The position numbers and the translations under genes are program-made. A stretch of DNA of 39,771 bases, taken from NCBI GenBank assembly GCA_947626525.1, contig CANQSM010000022.1, positions 1 through 39,771 on the forward strand, given 5' to 3'. The notes under the pieces were generated by a model. It was not told the DNA's origin. It saw only the letters and a program-made list of their open reading frames with translations, and did not search any database. Of this stretch, positions 7,703 through 15,457 are shown one piece after another (position 1 is the stretch's first letter; the number at the start of each line of letters is the position of its first letter). The DNA comes from an uncultured Phocaeicola sp. Its GTDB lineage: Bacteria; Bacteroidota; Bacteroidia; Bacteroidales; Bacteroidaceae.

Positions 7703-8947
7703 TTATTCTCTTACTTGTCCGTTTCCCTTGATTATCCACTTATAGGAGGTCAGCTCTTCCAGCCCCATGGGGCCGCGGGCATGAAGTTTCTGGGTGCTGA
7801 TGCCTATTTCCGCCCCCAGACCAAACTGCGCTCCGTCTGTAAAAGCCGTCGATACATTGGTGTAAACGCATGCCGCGTCTACCTGTCTGACAAACATCTC
7901 AGCGGCGTCTTCCGCTTCGGTGACAATACATTCGCTATGTCTGGAACCATACAAACAAATATGTTCCAAGGCCGCTTCCAAAGAAGGAACGGTTTTCACA
8001 GCCATACGGTAGGAAAGGAATTCCGTACCAAAACTCTCTTCCGTTGCCGGAAACAGAAGCTCAGCCGGATAGCGTCCCGCCAAGGCCGCATACGCCTGTT
8101 CATCCGCATAGATTTCCACATTGCATTCGGCCAGTCTTTCACATAACGCAAACAAATCCGTTAACCTTCTTTCATGTATCAGTACACAATCCAAAGCATT
8201 GCACACACTGACACGCCGTGTCTTGGCATTGAAAATAATCCGTGCCCCTTTCTCCACATCTCCCGCCTCATCAAAATAGGTATGACAGATTCCCGCGCCG
8301 GTTTCAATGACCGGCACTCTGGCATTCTCCCTCACATAGCGAATCAAACGACTGCTACCACGTGGAATCAGCAAATCCACATACTCTACGGCGCCCAGCA
8401 ATTCCATCGTCGCGTCCCGGTCGGAAGGCAACAGTTCCACCACCCGCTTATCCATTCCCATACGTTCCAGCACGGAATGGATGACCCGGATAATGGCCCT
8501 GTTGGAATGGTCCGCATCGCTTCCTCCTTTCAAGATGCAAGCATTACCCGATTTCAGACACAAAGAAAAGACATCAAAGGTCACATTCGGACGCGCCTCA
8601 TAAATGATACCGATGACCCCGAATGGTACACTGACACGTGTCAGTATCATTCCGTTCGGGCGGATGCTATGTTTCAACACCCGTCCTAACGGAGAAGGCA
8701 ATATCGATACATTCCTCATATCCGAAGCGATGTCTTCCAAACGGGGAAGCGTCAGTTTCAAACGATCATACCTCGGATCTCCTGTACCCATTTTTTCCAA
8801 ATCTTTTCTATTCTCAGCCAAAATGAAAGCACTTTGTTTTAGGGCTTCATCGGCTACGGCTCTGATAATCTCATTCCTCTTTCCATCACTGATCAACGGC
8901 AAACTCCTGCTTGCCTGTTTCACCTGTTCAAATATTTCCGTTAACAT
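7703..8947 (-). CDS. proA: Glutamate-5-semialdehyde dehydrogenase
   Basis: ProA reduces gamma-glutamyl phosphate to glutamate semialdehyde with NADPH, the second step of proline synthesis. The 414-residue length is usual. Recognisable blocks are [42 protein letters not shown], the catalytic-cysteine block [13 protein letters not shown], and [29 protein letters not shown] at the C-terminus. The ATG lies seven bases inside the end of proB, so the two are translationally coupled; the enzymes are known to work together because the phosphate is labile. The C-terminal four residues GQVRE extend a little past the family's typical end. Confidence 0.96.
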   Translation of the reverse strand: MLTEIFEQVKQASRSLPLISDGKRNEIIRAVADEALKQSAFILAENRKDLEKMGTGDPRYDRLKLTLPRLEDIASDMRNVSILPSPLGRVLKHSIRPNGMILTRVSVPFGVIGIIYEARPNVTFDVFSLCLKSGNACILKGGSDADHSNRAIIRVIHSVLERMGMDKRVVELLPSDRDATMELLGAVEYVDLLIPRGSSRLIRYVRENARVPVIETGAGICHTYFDEAGDVEKGARIIFNAKTRRVSVCNALDCVLIHERRLTDLFALCERLAECNVEIYADEQAYAALAGRYPAELLFPATEESFGTEFLSYRMAVKTVPSLEAALEHICLYGSRHSECIVTEAEDAAEMFVRQVDAACVYTNVSTAFTDGAQFGLGAEIGISTQKLHARGPMGLEELTSYKWIIKGNGQVRE

Positions 8948-10032
8948 CCTTCCAAATATAAATAATCATAATGAACAAGCGGTTTCTTCCCATGCATTCC
9001 TATTATTTTGGAAGCCTGTTCAGAGCAGAAACTCGCTTTACCCACTCCTATTTGTTCTCCGTAACAATCCATAACCCGCACAATGTCGTCCTTCTCAAAC
9101 TCTCCCTCAATACGGGTCACACCCACTGGCAAAATACTTACAGCCTTATTTCCGCGTATCATTTCCGTCACACAATCATTCAAATAAATGGCCCCTTTGG
9201 CAAAACCTTCCGAATGAGCAATCCACTTTTTCACACTGGAAACTTCCGTCCCGGAAGCAATGAACCGGGTAGAAACTGTATCCTCCGGATGTTCTATCAA
9301 TTCAATCAAAATCCGCTCTCTCTTGCCATTGGCAATCCATACGGTAATGCCTTCATCGGCCACCTTGCGGGCTATATTGGTTTTCGTAAGCATACCACCC
9401 CGTCCAAAACCAGACTTCTCTGTCTGTATATAATCCTTCAAGTCCTTCCCCGGCTCCACCTCCCGTATCACTGCAGAAGCCGCATCCGAAGGCGGTCCGG
9501 TAAAGATACCATCGACATTGCTCAAAATGATTAAAGCCTGTACATCCATCATGGAAGCTATCAGCCCGGACAATTCATCGTTATCGGTAAACATCAGTTC
9601 CGTTACGGATATCGTATCATTTTCATTCACAATAGGAAGCACTCCATTGGCCAGCATCACTTCCATACAGTTCCGTTGATTCAAATAATGACGCCGCGTT
9701 GCAAAACTTTCCTTTGTCGTTAGTATTTGCCCTACAGGAATCTGATGTTCCCTAAACAGTTCATAATAACGATTAATCAATTTAGCTTGTCCTACCGCCG
9801 AAAACAACTGACGCTGTTCCACGCTGTCCAATTTCTTCGAAAGTTTCAATTCACTACGCCCGGAAGCTACGGCACCAGAAGAGATCAAGATAACCTCTAT
9901 CCCCGCCCTACGCAGTTCCGCTATCTGATCGACCAACGCTGACATACGGGTCACATCCAACGTGCCGTCCTGACGAGACAAAACATTACTACCCACTTTT
10001 ACGGCAATTCTTGTATATTGATAGGGACTCAT
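8941..10032 (-). CDS. proB: Glutamate 5-kinase
   Basis: ProB phosphorylates glutamate to gamma-glutamyl phosphate with ATP, the committed and feedback-inhibited step of proline synthesis. The 363-residue protein has the amino-acid kinase fold ([74 protein letters not shown]) and a C-terminal PUA domain from about residue 270 ([31 protein letters not shown]). It is first in the proB-proA-argF' operon. A -7-like box (TATTTTTG) lies at 10086-10093 upstream. No operator or leader peptide is recognisable, so regulation beyond allosteric proline inhibition is unknown. Confidence 0.96.
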   Translation of the reverse strand: MSPYQYTRIAVKVGSNVLSRQDGTLDVTRMSALVDQIAELRRAGIEVILISSGAVASGRSELKLSKKLDSVEQRQLFSAVGQAKLINRYYELFREHQIPVGQILTTKESFATRRHYLNQRNCMEVMLANGVLPIVNENDTISVTELMFTDNDELSGLIASMMDVQALIILSNVDGIFTGPPSDAASAVIREVEPGKDLKDYIQTEKSGFGRGGMLTKTNIARKVADEGITVWIANGKRERILIELIEHPEDTVSTRFIASGTEVSSVKKWIAHSEGFAKGAIYLNDCVTEMIRGNKAVSILPVGVTRIEGEFEKDDIVRVMDCYGEQIGVGKASFCSEQASKIIGMHGKKPLVHYDYLYLEGC

Positions 10033-10085
10033 CTTTCTGTCATTTCATTTATTCATTCCTTGTTTTCCCAACTAACCTTTTCATG

Positions 10086-10093
10086 CAAAAATA
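10086..10093 (-). promoter_or_regulatory. Candidate -7 box for proB-proA-argF'
   Basis: The minus strand reads TATTTTTG, fitting TAnnTTTG, 54 bases before the proB ATG. The nearest TTG upstream (10108-10110) is only 14 bases away, so the -33 element is not convincing. Confidence 0.4.
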
Positions 10094-10140
10094 AGGAATA
10101 TCTTCTACAACTTGGTATAAATAACCGTTTTATTTCACTA

Positions 10141-10193
10141 TATAACAATAAAAGCGAAAGAATATGCATACATTTTGCATATTCTCCCGCTTT
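10141..10193 (-). terminator. Two-part hairpin terminator after the DUF2007-like gene
   Basis: A nine-base stem (10160-10168 with 10176-10184, GAATATGCA/TGCATATTC) is extended by a six-base outer stem (10151-10156 with 10188-10193) across a 3x3 internal loop. On the minus strand it is followed by a T-rich run (CGCTTTTATTG). Confidence 0.7.
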
Positions 10194-10224
10194 ATCGGGA
10201 CAGGCCCAAGCAAAAAAATGCCCG

Positions 10225-10464
10225 TCAAACTTTTTTCTTTGTATTTTCTTTCACTACCTTCTCTGCATACACTTGTTCTTCTTTATTTACCAGAACCACT
10301 ACACTTCCTCCTATATTCATGTACGGAGAAGTCACAGCACTCAGAGTTTCATCTTTAATCATTGCCTGCACACCGTTTGCCTCCAACAAACCTTTCACCA
10401 ATTCCGCCTCCCAAAGGTCGCCTCTATAGACTTCTACCAATGAGCCGTAAAATTTTGCTGCCAT
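10225..10464 (-). CDS. DUF2007-like small protein
   Basis: Starting at the ATG at 10464, the protein has 79 residues. The sequence VEVYRGDLWEAELVKGLLEANGVQAMIKDE, then a GGSVVVLVNKEEQVYAEKVVKE tail, fits the DUF2007 family (PF09413), annotated as a putative signal-transducing or PII-like fold; its function is not established. The frame is open 11 codons upstream to 10497, but the usual family start is MAxKF, so I chose the internal ATG, which is preceded by AGAAGAT. The gene is alone between two terminators, upstream of proB and behind the acyl-CoA synthetase. Confidence 0.8.
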   Translation of the reverse strand: MAAKFYGSLVEVYRGDLWEAELVKGLLEANGVQAMIKDETLSAVTSPYMNIGGSVVVLVNKEEQVYAEKVVKENTKKKV

Positions 10465-10611
10465 AAATCTTCTTTTTAAATGAGACAATATATCCAACCA
10501 TAAAGTTTAAGCAAGGTTTGCTCAACAACCTATTTTAAATATTGTAGTTTTCCGACATACAATATACGCATATCCTTTCAACTTTACAAAGAAATCCCAT
10601 AAAATTATCTG

Positions 10612-10664
10612 AATTTAAAGAAAATCCACTTTCCATCCATATACTAAAACATGAAAAGCGGATT
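10612..10664 (-). terminator. Hairpin terminator of the acyl-CoA synthetase operon
   Basis: On the minus strand AATCCGCTTT pairs with AAAGTGGATT (one G-U) around a 22-base loop and is followed by TTCTTT. It lies 29 bases past the synthetase stop. The remaining bases 10465-10611, the leader of the DUF2007-like gene, show no gene and no clear promoter. Confidence 0.6.
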
Positions 10665-10692
10665 CGACCTTTCTAATTCTAAACACTCACTG

Positions 10693-12345
10693 TCAATTAT
10701 CCTTCCGGCGAATCTCCACACGACGAATCTTGCCACTTATCGTCTTGGGCAATTCTTCCACAAATTCAATCACCCGAGGATATTTATAGGGAGCAGTTAC
10801 TCGTTTCACATGATCCTGCAACTCCTTTACCAATTCAGGTCCGGCCTTTTCTCTATAATCTTTCGCCAGCACGATAGTTGCCTTCACCACTTGGCCTCGG
10901 ATTTCATCGGGCACACCGGTTATGGCACACTCTACCACTGCCTTATGAGTCATCAATGCGCTCTCCACTTCAAACGGGCCAATACGGTAACCCGAGCTTT
11001 TAATCACATCATCAGCCCGACCTATGAACCAGAAATAGCCATCTTCATCACGCCAGGCCACATCCCCGGTATAATAGACACCCTCATGCCATGCCTCTTC
11101 CGTGAGCTGTGGATTACGATAATATTCCTTAAACAGCCCCAACGGCTTCCCTTTATCCGTATGAATGACAATTTGTCCCTGCTCTCCATCTTCTGCCGGC
11201 CGGCCGTCCGGTGTCAGCAAATCTATATCATATTGAGGATTCGGCACCCCCATGCTTCCCGGTTTCGGATTCATCCAAGGAAAAGTTCCCAACGTCAGAG
11301 TCGTTTCTGTCTGTCCGAATCCTTCCATCAGGCAAATCCCTGTCAGCTCCTTAAACGTATCATACACGGCCGAATTCAATGCCTCCCCTGCGGTAGTACA
11401 GTATTCCAAGGAAGAGAGGTCATATTTGCTCAAATCTTCCCTGATTAAAAAACGGTAAATAGTAGGCGGCGCACACAACGAAGTAATATGATAATCCTGA
11501 ATCTTTTTCAAAATCTCTGCCGGAGTAAACTTCTCATGATCATATACAAAAACGTTGGCACCCGCAATCATCTGTCCGTACAGTTTTCCCCATACAGCCT
11601 TTCCCCAACCTGTATCCGCTATCGTCAGATGCAGGCTTTCCTCATGCAGGTTATGCCAAAAACTTCCGGTAGCAATGTGCCCAAGCGGATAAGTGAAATC
11701 ATGTGCTACCATTTTAGGCTCTCCCGTTGTTCCCGAAGTAAAATACATCAAAGAAATATCCCCATTCGTATTTACATTTTCAGGACGGACAAACGGAGCG
11801 GCCTGTTCGATACCAGTGGTAAAGTCTTCGAATCCATCGGGAATATACGGGCCGGTACTTACTACTGTCTCCACTGAAGGCGACTCTCGCAACGCCTCTT
11901 TGATGTGTTGCAAGATAATTTCTTCGCCCGCTGTCACAATCACCTTTATATCGGCTGCATTACAACGGTATACAATATCTTTTGGGGTTAGCAGATGTGT
12001 GGCAGGAATCGCCACCGCCCCCAGCTTATGCAATGCGATAAGAGCGTACCAGAACTCATACCGCCGTTTCAATATCAGCATCACCATATCCCCCTTTCCG
12101 ATACCGAGACTCTGAAAATAAGAAGCGGTCCGATCTGTATACTTCTTCAAATCCGCATAGGTGTACTGACGACATTCTCCTTTATCGTTGGTCCACAATA
12201 AGGCTTTCTTATCGGGTTGTTCTTCCGCCCATGCATCAATTACATCATATCCGAAATTAAAATTCTCAGGAACGTTGATATGGAAATTTTTCCTAAAATC
12301 TTCCTGAGAAGCAAAAGTTGTCTGCGTTAAAAATCTTTCTACCAT
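10693..12345 (-). CDS. AMP-dependent acyl-CoA synthetase
   Basis: The 550-residue protein belongs to the ANL adenylate-forming superfamily, which activates a carboxylic acid with ATP and then transfers it to CoA. Core motifs are in order: YFTSGTTGEPKM (201-212), EGFGQTET, YYTGDVAWRDEDGYFWFIGRADDVIKSSGYRIGP, and the C-terminal PKTISGKIRR with the adenylation lysine. WGKAVWGKLYGQM and GANVFVYDHEKF are found in the short/medium-chain acyl-CoA synthetase group rather than in classic acetyl-CoA synthetase, so the acid may be acetate, propionate or a medium-chain acid. It starts four bases after its regulator gene ends, so both form one operon with terminator 10612-10664. Confidence 0.88.
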   Translation of the reverse strand: MVERFLTQTTFASQEDFRKNFHINVPENFNFGYDVIDAWAEEQPDKKALLWTNDKGECRQYTYADLKKYTDRTASYFQSLGIGKGDMVMLILKRRYEFWYALIALHKLGAVAIPATHLLTPKDIVYRCNAADIKVIVTAGEEIILQHIKEALRESPSVETVVSTGPYIPDGFEDFTTGIEQAAPFVRPENVNTNGDISLMYFTSGTTGEPKMVAHDFTYPLGHIATGSFWHNLHEESLHLTIADTGWGKAVWGKLYGQMIAGANVFVYDHEKFTPAEILKKIQDYHITSLCAPPTIYRFLIREDLSKYDLSSLEYCTTAGEALNSAVYDTFKELTGICLMEGFGQTETTLTLGTFPWMNPKPGSMGVPNPQYDIDLLTPDGRPAEDGEQGQIVIHTDKGKPLGLFKEYYRNPQLTEEAWHEGVYYTGDVAWRDEDGYFWFIGRADDVIKSSGYRIGPFEVESALMTHKAVVECAITGVPDEIRGQVVKATIVLAKDYREKAGPELVKELQDHVKRVTAPYKYPRVIEFVEELPKTISGKIRRVEIRRKDN

Positions 12346-12349
12346 TATC

Positions 12350-12901
12350 CTACATTATTATAGCCAAAAATTTGACAGGCTTACCATCCAAGGCTAACAT
12401 TCCATGCGGCAGATCCGAATTAAAGTAAAGGCTGTCTCCTTCATTTAAAAAAAGTTCTTTTCCATTTATATTCAGCAACATCCGCCCTTCAAGTACCAAA
12501 TTAAATTCCTGCCCGGGATGAGAATTGAATTGCATCTCCGCCTCCTCCTTCGGAGCCACAGTCACAATAAAGGGGTCGGCAACACGTCCGCGGAAACCTG
12601 AAGCCAAGGACTGATACTTATAAGCGGCACGCCGTTCAACGGACATCCCCGTACCGGCACGAGTAAGAAAATAACTGCTCATCTTCGGTTCCTCCCCGAA
12701 CATCAGGACTCCCAGCGAAATACCATACCGACGTGATATACGCTGTAATGTACTCACGGAAATATCCACCGTTCCCTTTTCTACCTCTCTATATTCGTCC
12801 AAAGACATCTGGCAAGTTTCGGCCATATCTTCCTCCAAAAGATCCAGCACATCCCGCAATCCCCTTATACGTGCGGCGATTTGTTTTATCTGCTCGTTCA
12901 T
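12350..12901 (-). CDS. HTH-cupin transcriptional regulator
   Basis: The 183-residue protein has an N-terminal XRE-type helix-turn-helix (MAETCQMSLDEYREVEKGTVDISVSTLQRISRRYG, about 25-60) and a C-terminal cupin (HPGQEFNLVLEGRMLLNINGKELFLNEGDSLYFNSDLPHGM), where the two histidines could bind a metal or small ligand. Such proteins usually sense a metabolite and regulate the adjacent operon, here the acyl-CoA synthetase and perhaps themselves. The frame extends 13 codons upstream to a TTG at 12940, but the -7 box TACCTTTG lies within that extension at 12922-12929, so the ATG at 12901 is the better start. Confidence 0.88.
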   Translation of the reverse strand: MNEQIKQIAARIRGLRDVLDLLEEDMAETCQMSLDEYREVEKGTVDISVSTLQRISRRYGISLGVLMFGEEPKMSSYFLTRAGTGMSVERRAAYKYQSLASGFRGRVADPFIVTVAPKEEAEMQFNSHPGQEFNLVLEGRMLLNINGKELFLNEGDSLYFNSDLPHGMLALDGKPVKFLAIIM

Positions 12902-12921
12902 AACCGTTCGTTTATATGGCT

Positions 12922-12955
12922 CAAAGGTAATTATTTTCAATTATAGCAGCGCAAA
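12922..12955 (-). promoter_or_regulatory. Promoter of the HTH-cupin and acyl-CoA synthetase operon
   Basis: The minus strand shows TTTG (12952-12955), 22 bases, then TACCTTTG (12922-12929), giving a short leader before the ATG at 12901. This decides the start of the regulator gene. Confidence 0.6.
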
Positions 12956-13060
12956 AAAGTAAAAAAGTTTCTTTCTAAACCATCTAATGGGTGTCAAAAA
13001 CCGCACAAAGTCTCATAATATGTGCAATAGCAACATCCCTTTTCATGGAAACAGAGCAAT

Positions 13061-13121
13061 CAGTCGCAAAAGAAATGGTTTCTGCATAGAGTTCCCGATT
13101 TATTTTCTATTTTTGCGACTG
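13061..13121. promoter_or_regulatory. 11-base inverted repeat around the pepP promoter
   Basis: CAGTCGCAAAA at 13061-13071 and TTTTGCGACTG at 13111-13121 are exact inverted copies 39 bases apart. The right arm overlaps the -7 box of the rightward gene. It could be a paired operator that allows DNA looping; the divergent HTH-cupin regulator is a candidate binder, but that is inference. Confidence 0.5.
13108..13115 (+). promoter_or_regulatory. -7 box of the Xaa-Pro aminopeptidase gene
   Basis: TATTTTTG matches TAnnTTTG and lies 24 bases before the ATG at 13140. No clear -33 TTTG is seen at the usual distance. Confidence 0.55.
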
Positions 13122-13139
13122 ACCAACATTCAACAGACC

Positions 13140-14924
13140 ATGAAAAAAGAAATATCTGACAGACTTTCCGCCTTGCGGAATACTATGCGGCAACAAGGAC
13201 TCAGTGCATTGATTATTCCCAGTACCGATCCCCACTTAAGTGAATACGTTCCCGAACACTGGAAAATCAGAGAATGGATTTCAGGGTTCAACGGTTCGGC
13301 TGGAACGGCTGTTGTCACCTTACATAGGGCTGCACTCTGGACGGATTCCCGCTATTTCCTCCAGGCTGCCCAACAATTGGAAGGTACCGGATTTGCCTTG
13401 ATGAAAGACCGCCTGTCCGAGACTCCCTCTATTCCGGAATGGTTAGGACAAGAACTTGCTTTTGGTGAAACCATAGGTATTAACGGATGGGTAAGCAGTA
13501 TTTCCGAAACGGAAACTCTTCGCAAAACATTGGAATTCTATCATTTGAAATTATATACCTCATTCGATGAATTCAACCGCCTATGGAACAACCGCCCGTC
13601 TCTGCCTATTTCCCCTATTGATATGCAACCAATGGCATTCGCCGGACGGAGCTGTAAGGAGAAACTTTCCCAATTACGTAAACAGGTATCTGCATCGGGA
13701 GCAGAAGGTATCCTTATTTCTGCATTGGACGAAATTGCCTGGATACTGAACATTCGTGGACACGATGTGCATTGCAATCCGGTAGCGGTCAGCTATTTGC
13801 TTATTACTCCCAAAGAGGCCGTATTCTTTATCCAACCGGAAAAACTGACGGAAAAAATCAAATCATATCTCATTGACGAAAGCGTTGGTATCCGATCTTA
13901 TCAGGAAATACAATGTGCCTTGCGCACCTATTCATATCCTTCATTGATGATGGACCCGCAACGTACCAATTATGCCGTACTGGAGGCTGTCAATCCGGCT
14001 ACACGGATTGTCTATGCCCCTTCTCCCGTATCCATCATGAAAGCTGTAAAAAATGAATGTGAAATAACCGGTTTTCATCAGGCCATGCAACGTGACGGAG
14101 TAGCAATGGTCAAATTCCTGAAATGGTTGGAAGAAGCCGTACCTGCCGGAAAAGAAACAGAAATGAGTATTGACCGGCAACTTTACACCTTCCGTGCCGA
14201 GCAACCGTTGTTTAAAGGTATCAGTTTCGACACCATCGCCGGCTACAAGGAACATGGAGCTATTGTACATTACGAAGCGACTCCGGAGACCGACAAGCCC
14301 TTGAAAACCGAAGGGCTTCTATTGCTCGACAGTGGCGCGCAATATCAGGATGGGACCACAGACATCACCCGCACCATTGCCCTCGGTCCGCTCACCGATG
14401 AGGAAAAGCGGGACTATACGATTGTGCTGAAAGCACACATCGGACTATCAAGAGCCAAATTCCCGCAAGGAACTTGCGGTACCCAGCTGGATGCCCTTGC
14501 CCATGCGGAATTGTGGAAAGAAGGATTAAACTATATGCACGGAACCGGGCATGGCGTAGGCGCTTATCTGAACGTTCACGAAGGACCTCACCAAATACGC
14601 ATGAACCATGTGCCGACCCTCTTACAACCGGGTATGACAGTCACCGATGAACCGGGTGTGTACAAAACCGACCGTTACGGTATCCGTATCGAGAATACGT
14701 TATTGATTGTGCCGTTTCGGGAAACTGAATTCGGAGCATTCTATCAATTCGAGCCTCTCACACTCTGCCCGATAGATACCTCTCCACTTGTTCCGGAAAT
14801 GCTGAACAAGGATGAGAAAGCATGGCTGAACGACTATCACCGAACCGTCTACAATCGCCTGGCTTCCCTCCTTGACGAAGCACACCGGACATGGTTACAA
14901 GAAAAAACAAAAGAAATTCTTTAA
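13140..14924 (+). CDS. Xaa-Pro aminopeptidase (M24B)
   Basis: This metallopeptidase removes an N-terminal residue preceding proline. The 594-residue protein has two creatinase-like N-terminal domains (LIIPSTDPHLSEYVP, WISGFNGSAGTAVV, LWTDSRYF) and a pita-bread catalytic domain whose metal ligands are visible: LLLDSGAQYQDGTTDITRT (two Asp), YMHGTGHGVGAYLNVHEGPH (His), TVTDEPGVYK (Glu) and GIRIENTLLI (Glu). The length and three-domain layout match the eukaryote-like APP1 type rather than the shorter E. coli PepP. The ATG at 13140 was chosen because the extra upstream codons (from 12987) include the promoter. No signal peptide; cytoplasmic. The next gene is 17 bases downstream. Confidence 0.93.
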   Translation: MKKEISDRLSALRNTMRQQGLSALIIPSTDPHLSEYVPEHWKIREWISGFNGSAGTAVVTLHRAALWTDSRYFLQAAQQLEGTGFALMKDRLSETPSIPEWLGQELAFGETIGINGWVSSISETETLRKTLEFYHLKLYTSFDEFNRLWNNRPSLPISPIDMQPMAFAGRSCKEKLSQLRKQVSASGAEGILISALDEIAWILNIRGHDVHCNPVAVSYLLITPKEAVFFIQPEKLTEKIKSYLIDESVGIRSYQEIQCALRTYSYPSLMMDPQRTNYAVLEAVNPATRIVYAPSPVSIMKAVKNECEITGFHQAMQRDGVAMVKFLKWLEEAVPAGKETEMSIDRQLYTFRAEQPLFKGISFDTIAGYKEHGAIVHYEATPETDKPLKTEGLLLLDSGAQYQDGTTDITRTIALGPLTDEEKRDYTIVLKAHIGLSRAKFPQGTCGTQLDALAHAELWKEGLNYMHGTGHGVGAYLNVHEGPHQIRMNHVPTLLQPGMTVTDEPGVYKTDRYGIRIENTLLIVPFRETEFGAFYQFEPLTLCPIDTSPLVPEMLNKDEKAWLNDYHRTVYNRLASLLDEAHRTWLQEKTKEIL

Positions 14925-14941
14925 AAGAAAAGCATAAAATT

Positions 14942-15457
14942 ATGGCATACATCAAATCGGTAAGGGGATTCACTCCCCGAATAGGGAAGGATTGTTTTCT
15001 GGCAGAAAATGCAACGATTGTAGGGGATGTGGAAATGGGCGATGGATGCAGTATCTGGTTCAATGCCGTATTGCGCGGTGATGTAAACAGTATCCGTATC
15101 GGCCGTAATGTGAACATTCAGGATGGAGCGGTTCTGCATACCTTATACCAGAAGTCGACTGTCGTCATCGGCGATAACGTGTCGGTGGGACACAACGTCA
15201 CCATCCACGGAGCCACCATCAAAGAGGGTGCCTTAATCGGCATGGGCGCCACCGTACTCGACCATGCCATCGTAGGCGAAGGAGCTATTGTGGCCGCCAA
15301 CGCATTGGTACTAAGCGGAACGATCATCGAACCGGGAAGCCTTTGGGCCGGCGTACCTGCCAAATTCATCAAAAAAGTAGACCCCGAGCAATCGAAAGAG
15401 CTGAACCAAAAGATAGCCAACAATTATTCCATGTATGCGGGATGGTATAAGGATTAA
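14942..15457 (+). CDS. Gamma-carbonic-anhydrase-like hexapeptide protein
   Basis: The 171-residue protein is a left-handed beta-helix with hexapeptide repeats. The gamma-carbonic anhydrase signature is present: RGDVNSIRIG (45-54), NIQDGAVLH with His66, and GHNVTIHG with His84 and His89, the three histidines expected to bind the metal. Many family members (YrdA/CaiE/PaaY-like) lack strong anhydrase activity, so the actual reaction is uncertain. It probably forms trimers in the cytoplasm. I chose the ATG at 14942; upstream codons fall in the peptidase gene. It is co-transcribed with the peptidase and meets the pectinase gene tail to tail with four overlapping bases. Confidence 0.85.
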   Translation: MAYIKSVRGFTPRIGKDCFLAENATIVGDVEMGDGCSIWFNAVLRGDVNSIRIGRNVNIQDGAVLHTLYQKSTVVIGDNVSVGHNVTIHGATIKEGALIGMGATVLDHAIVGEGAIVAANALVLSGTIIEPGSLWAGVPAKFIKKVDPEQSKELNQKIANNYSMYAGWYKD

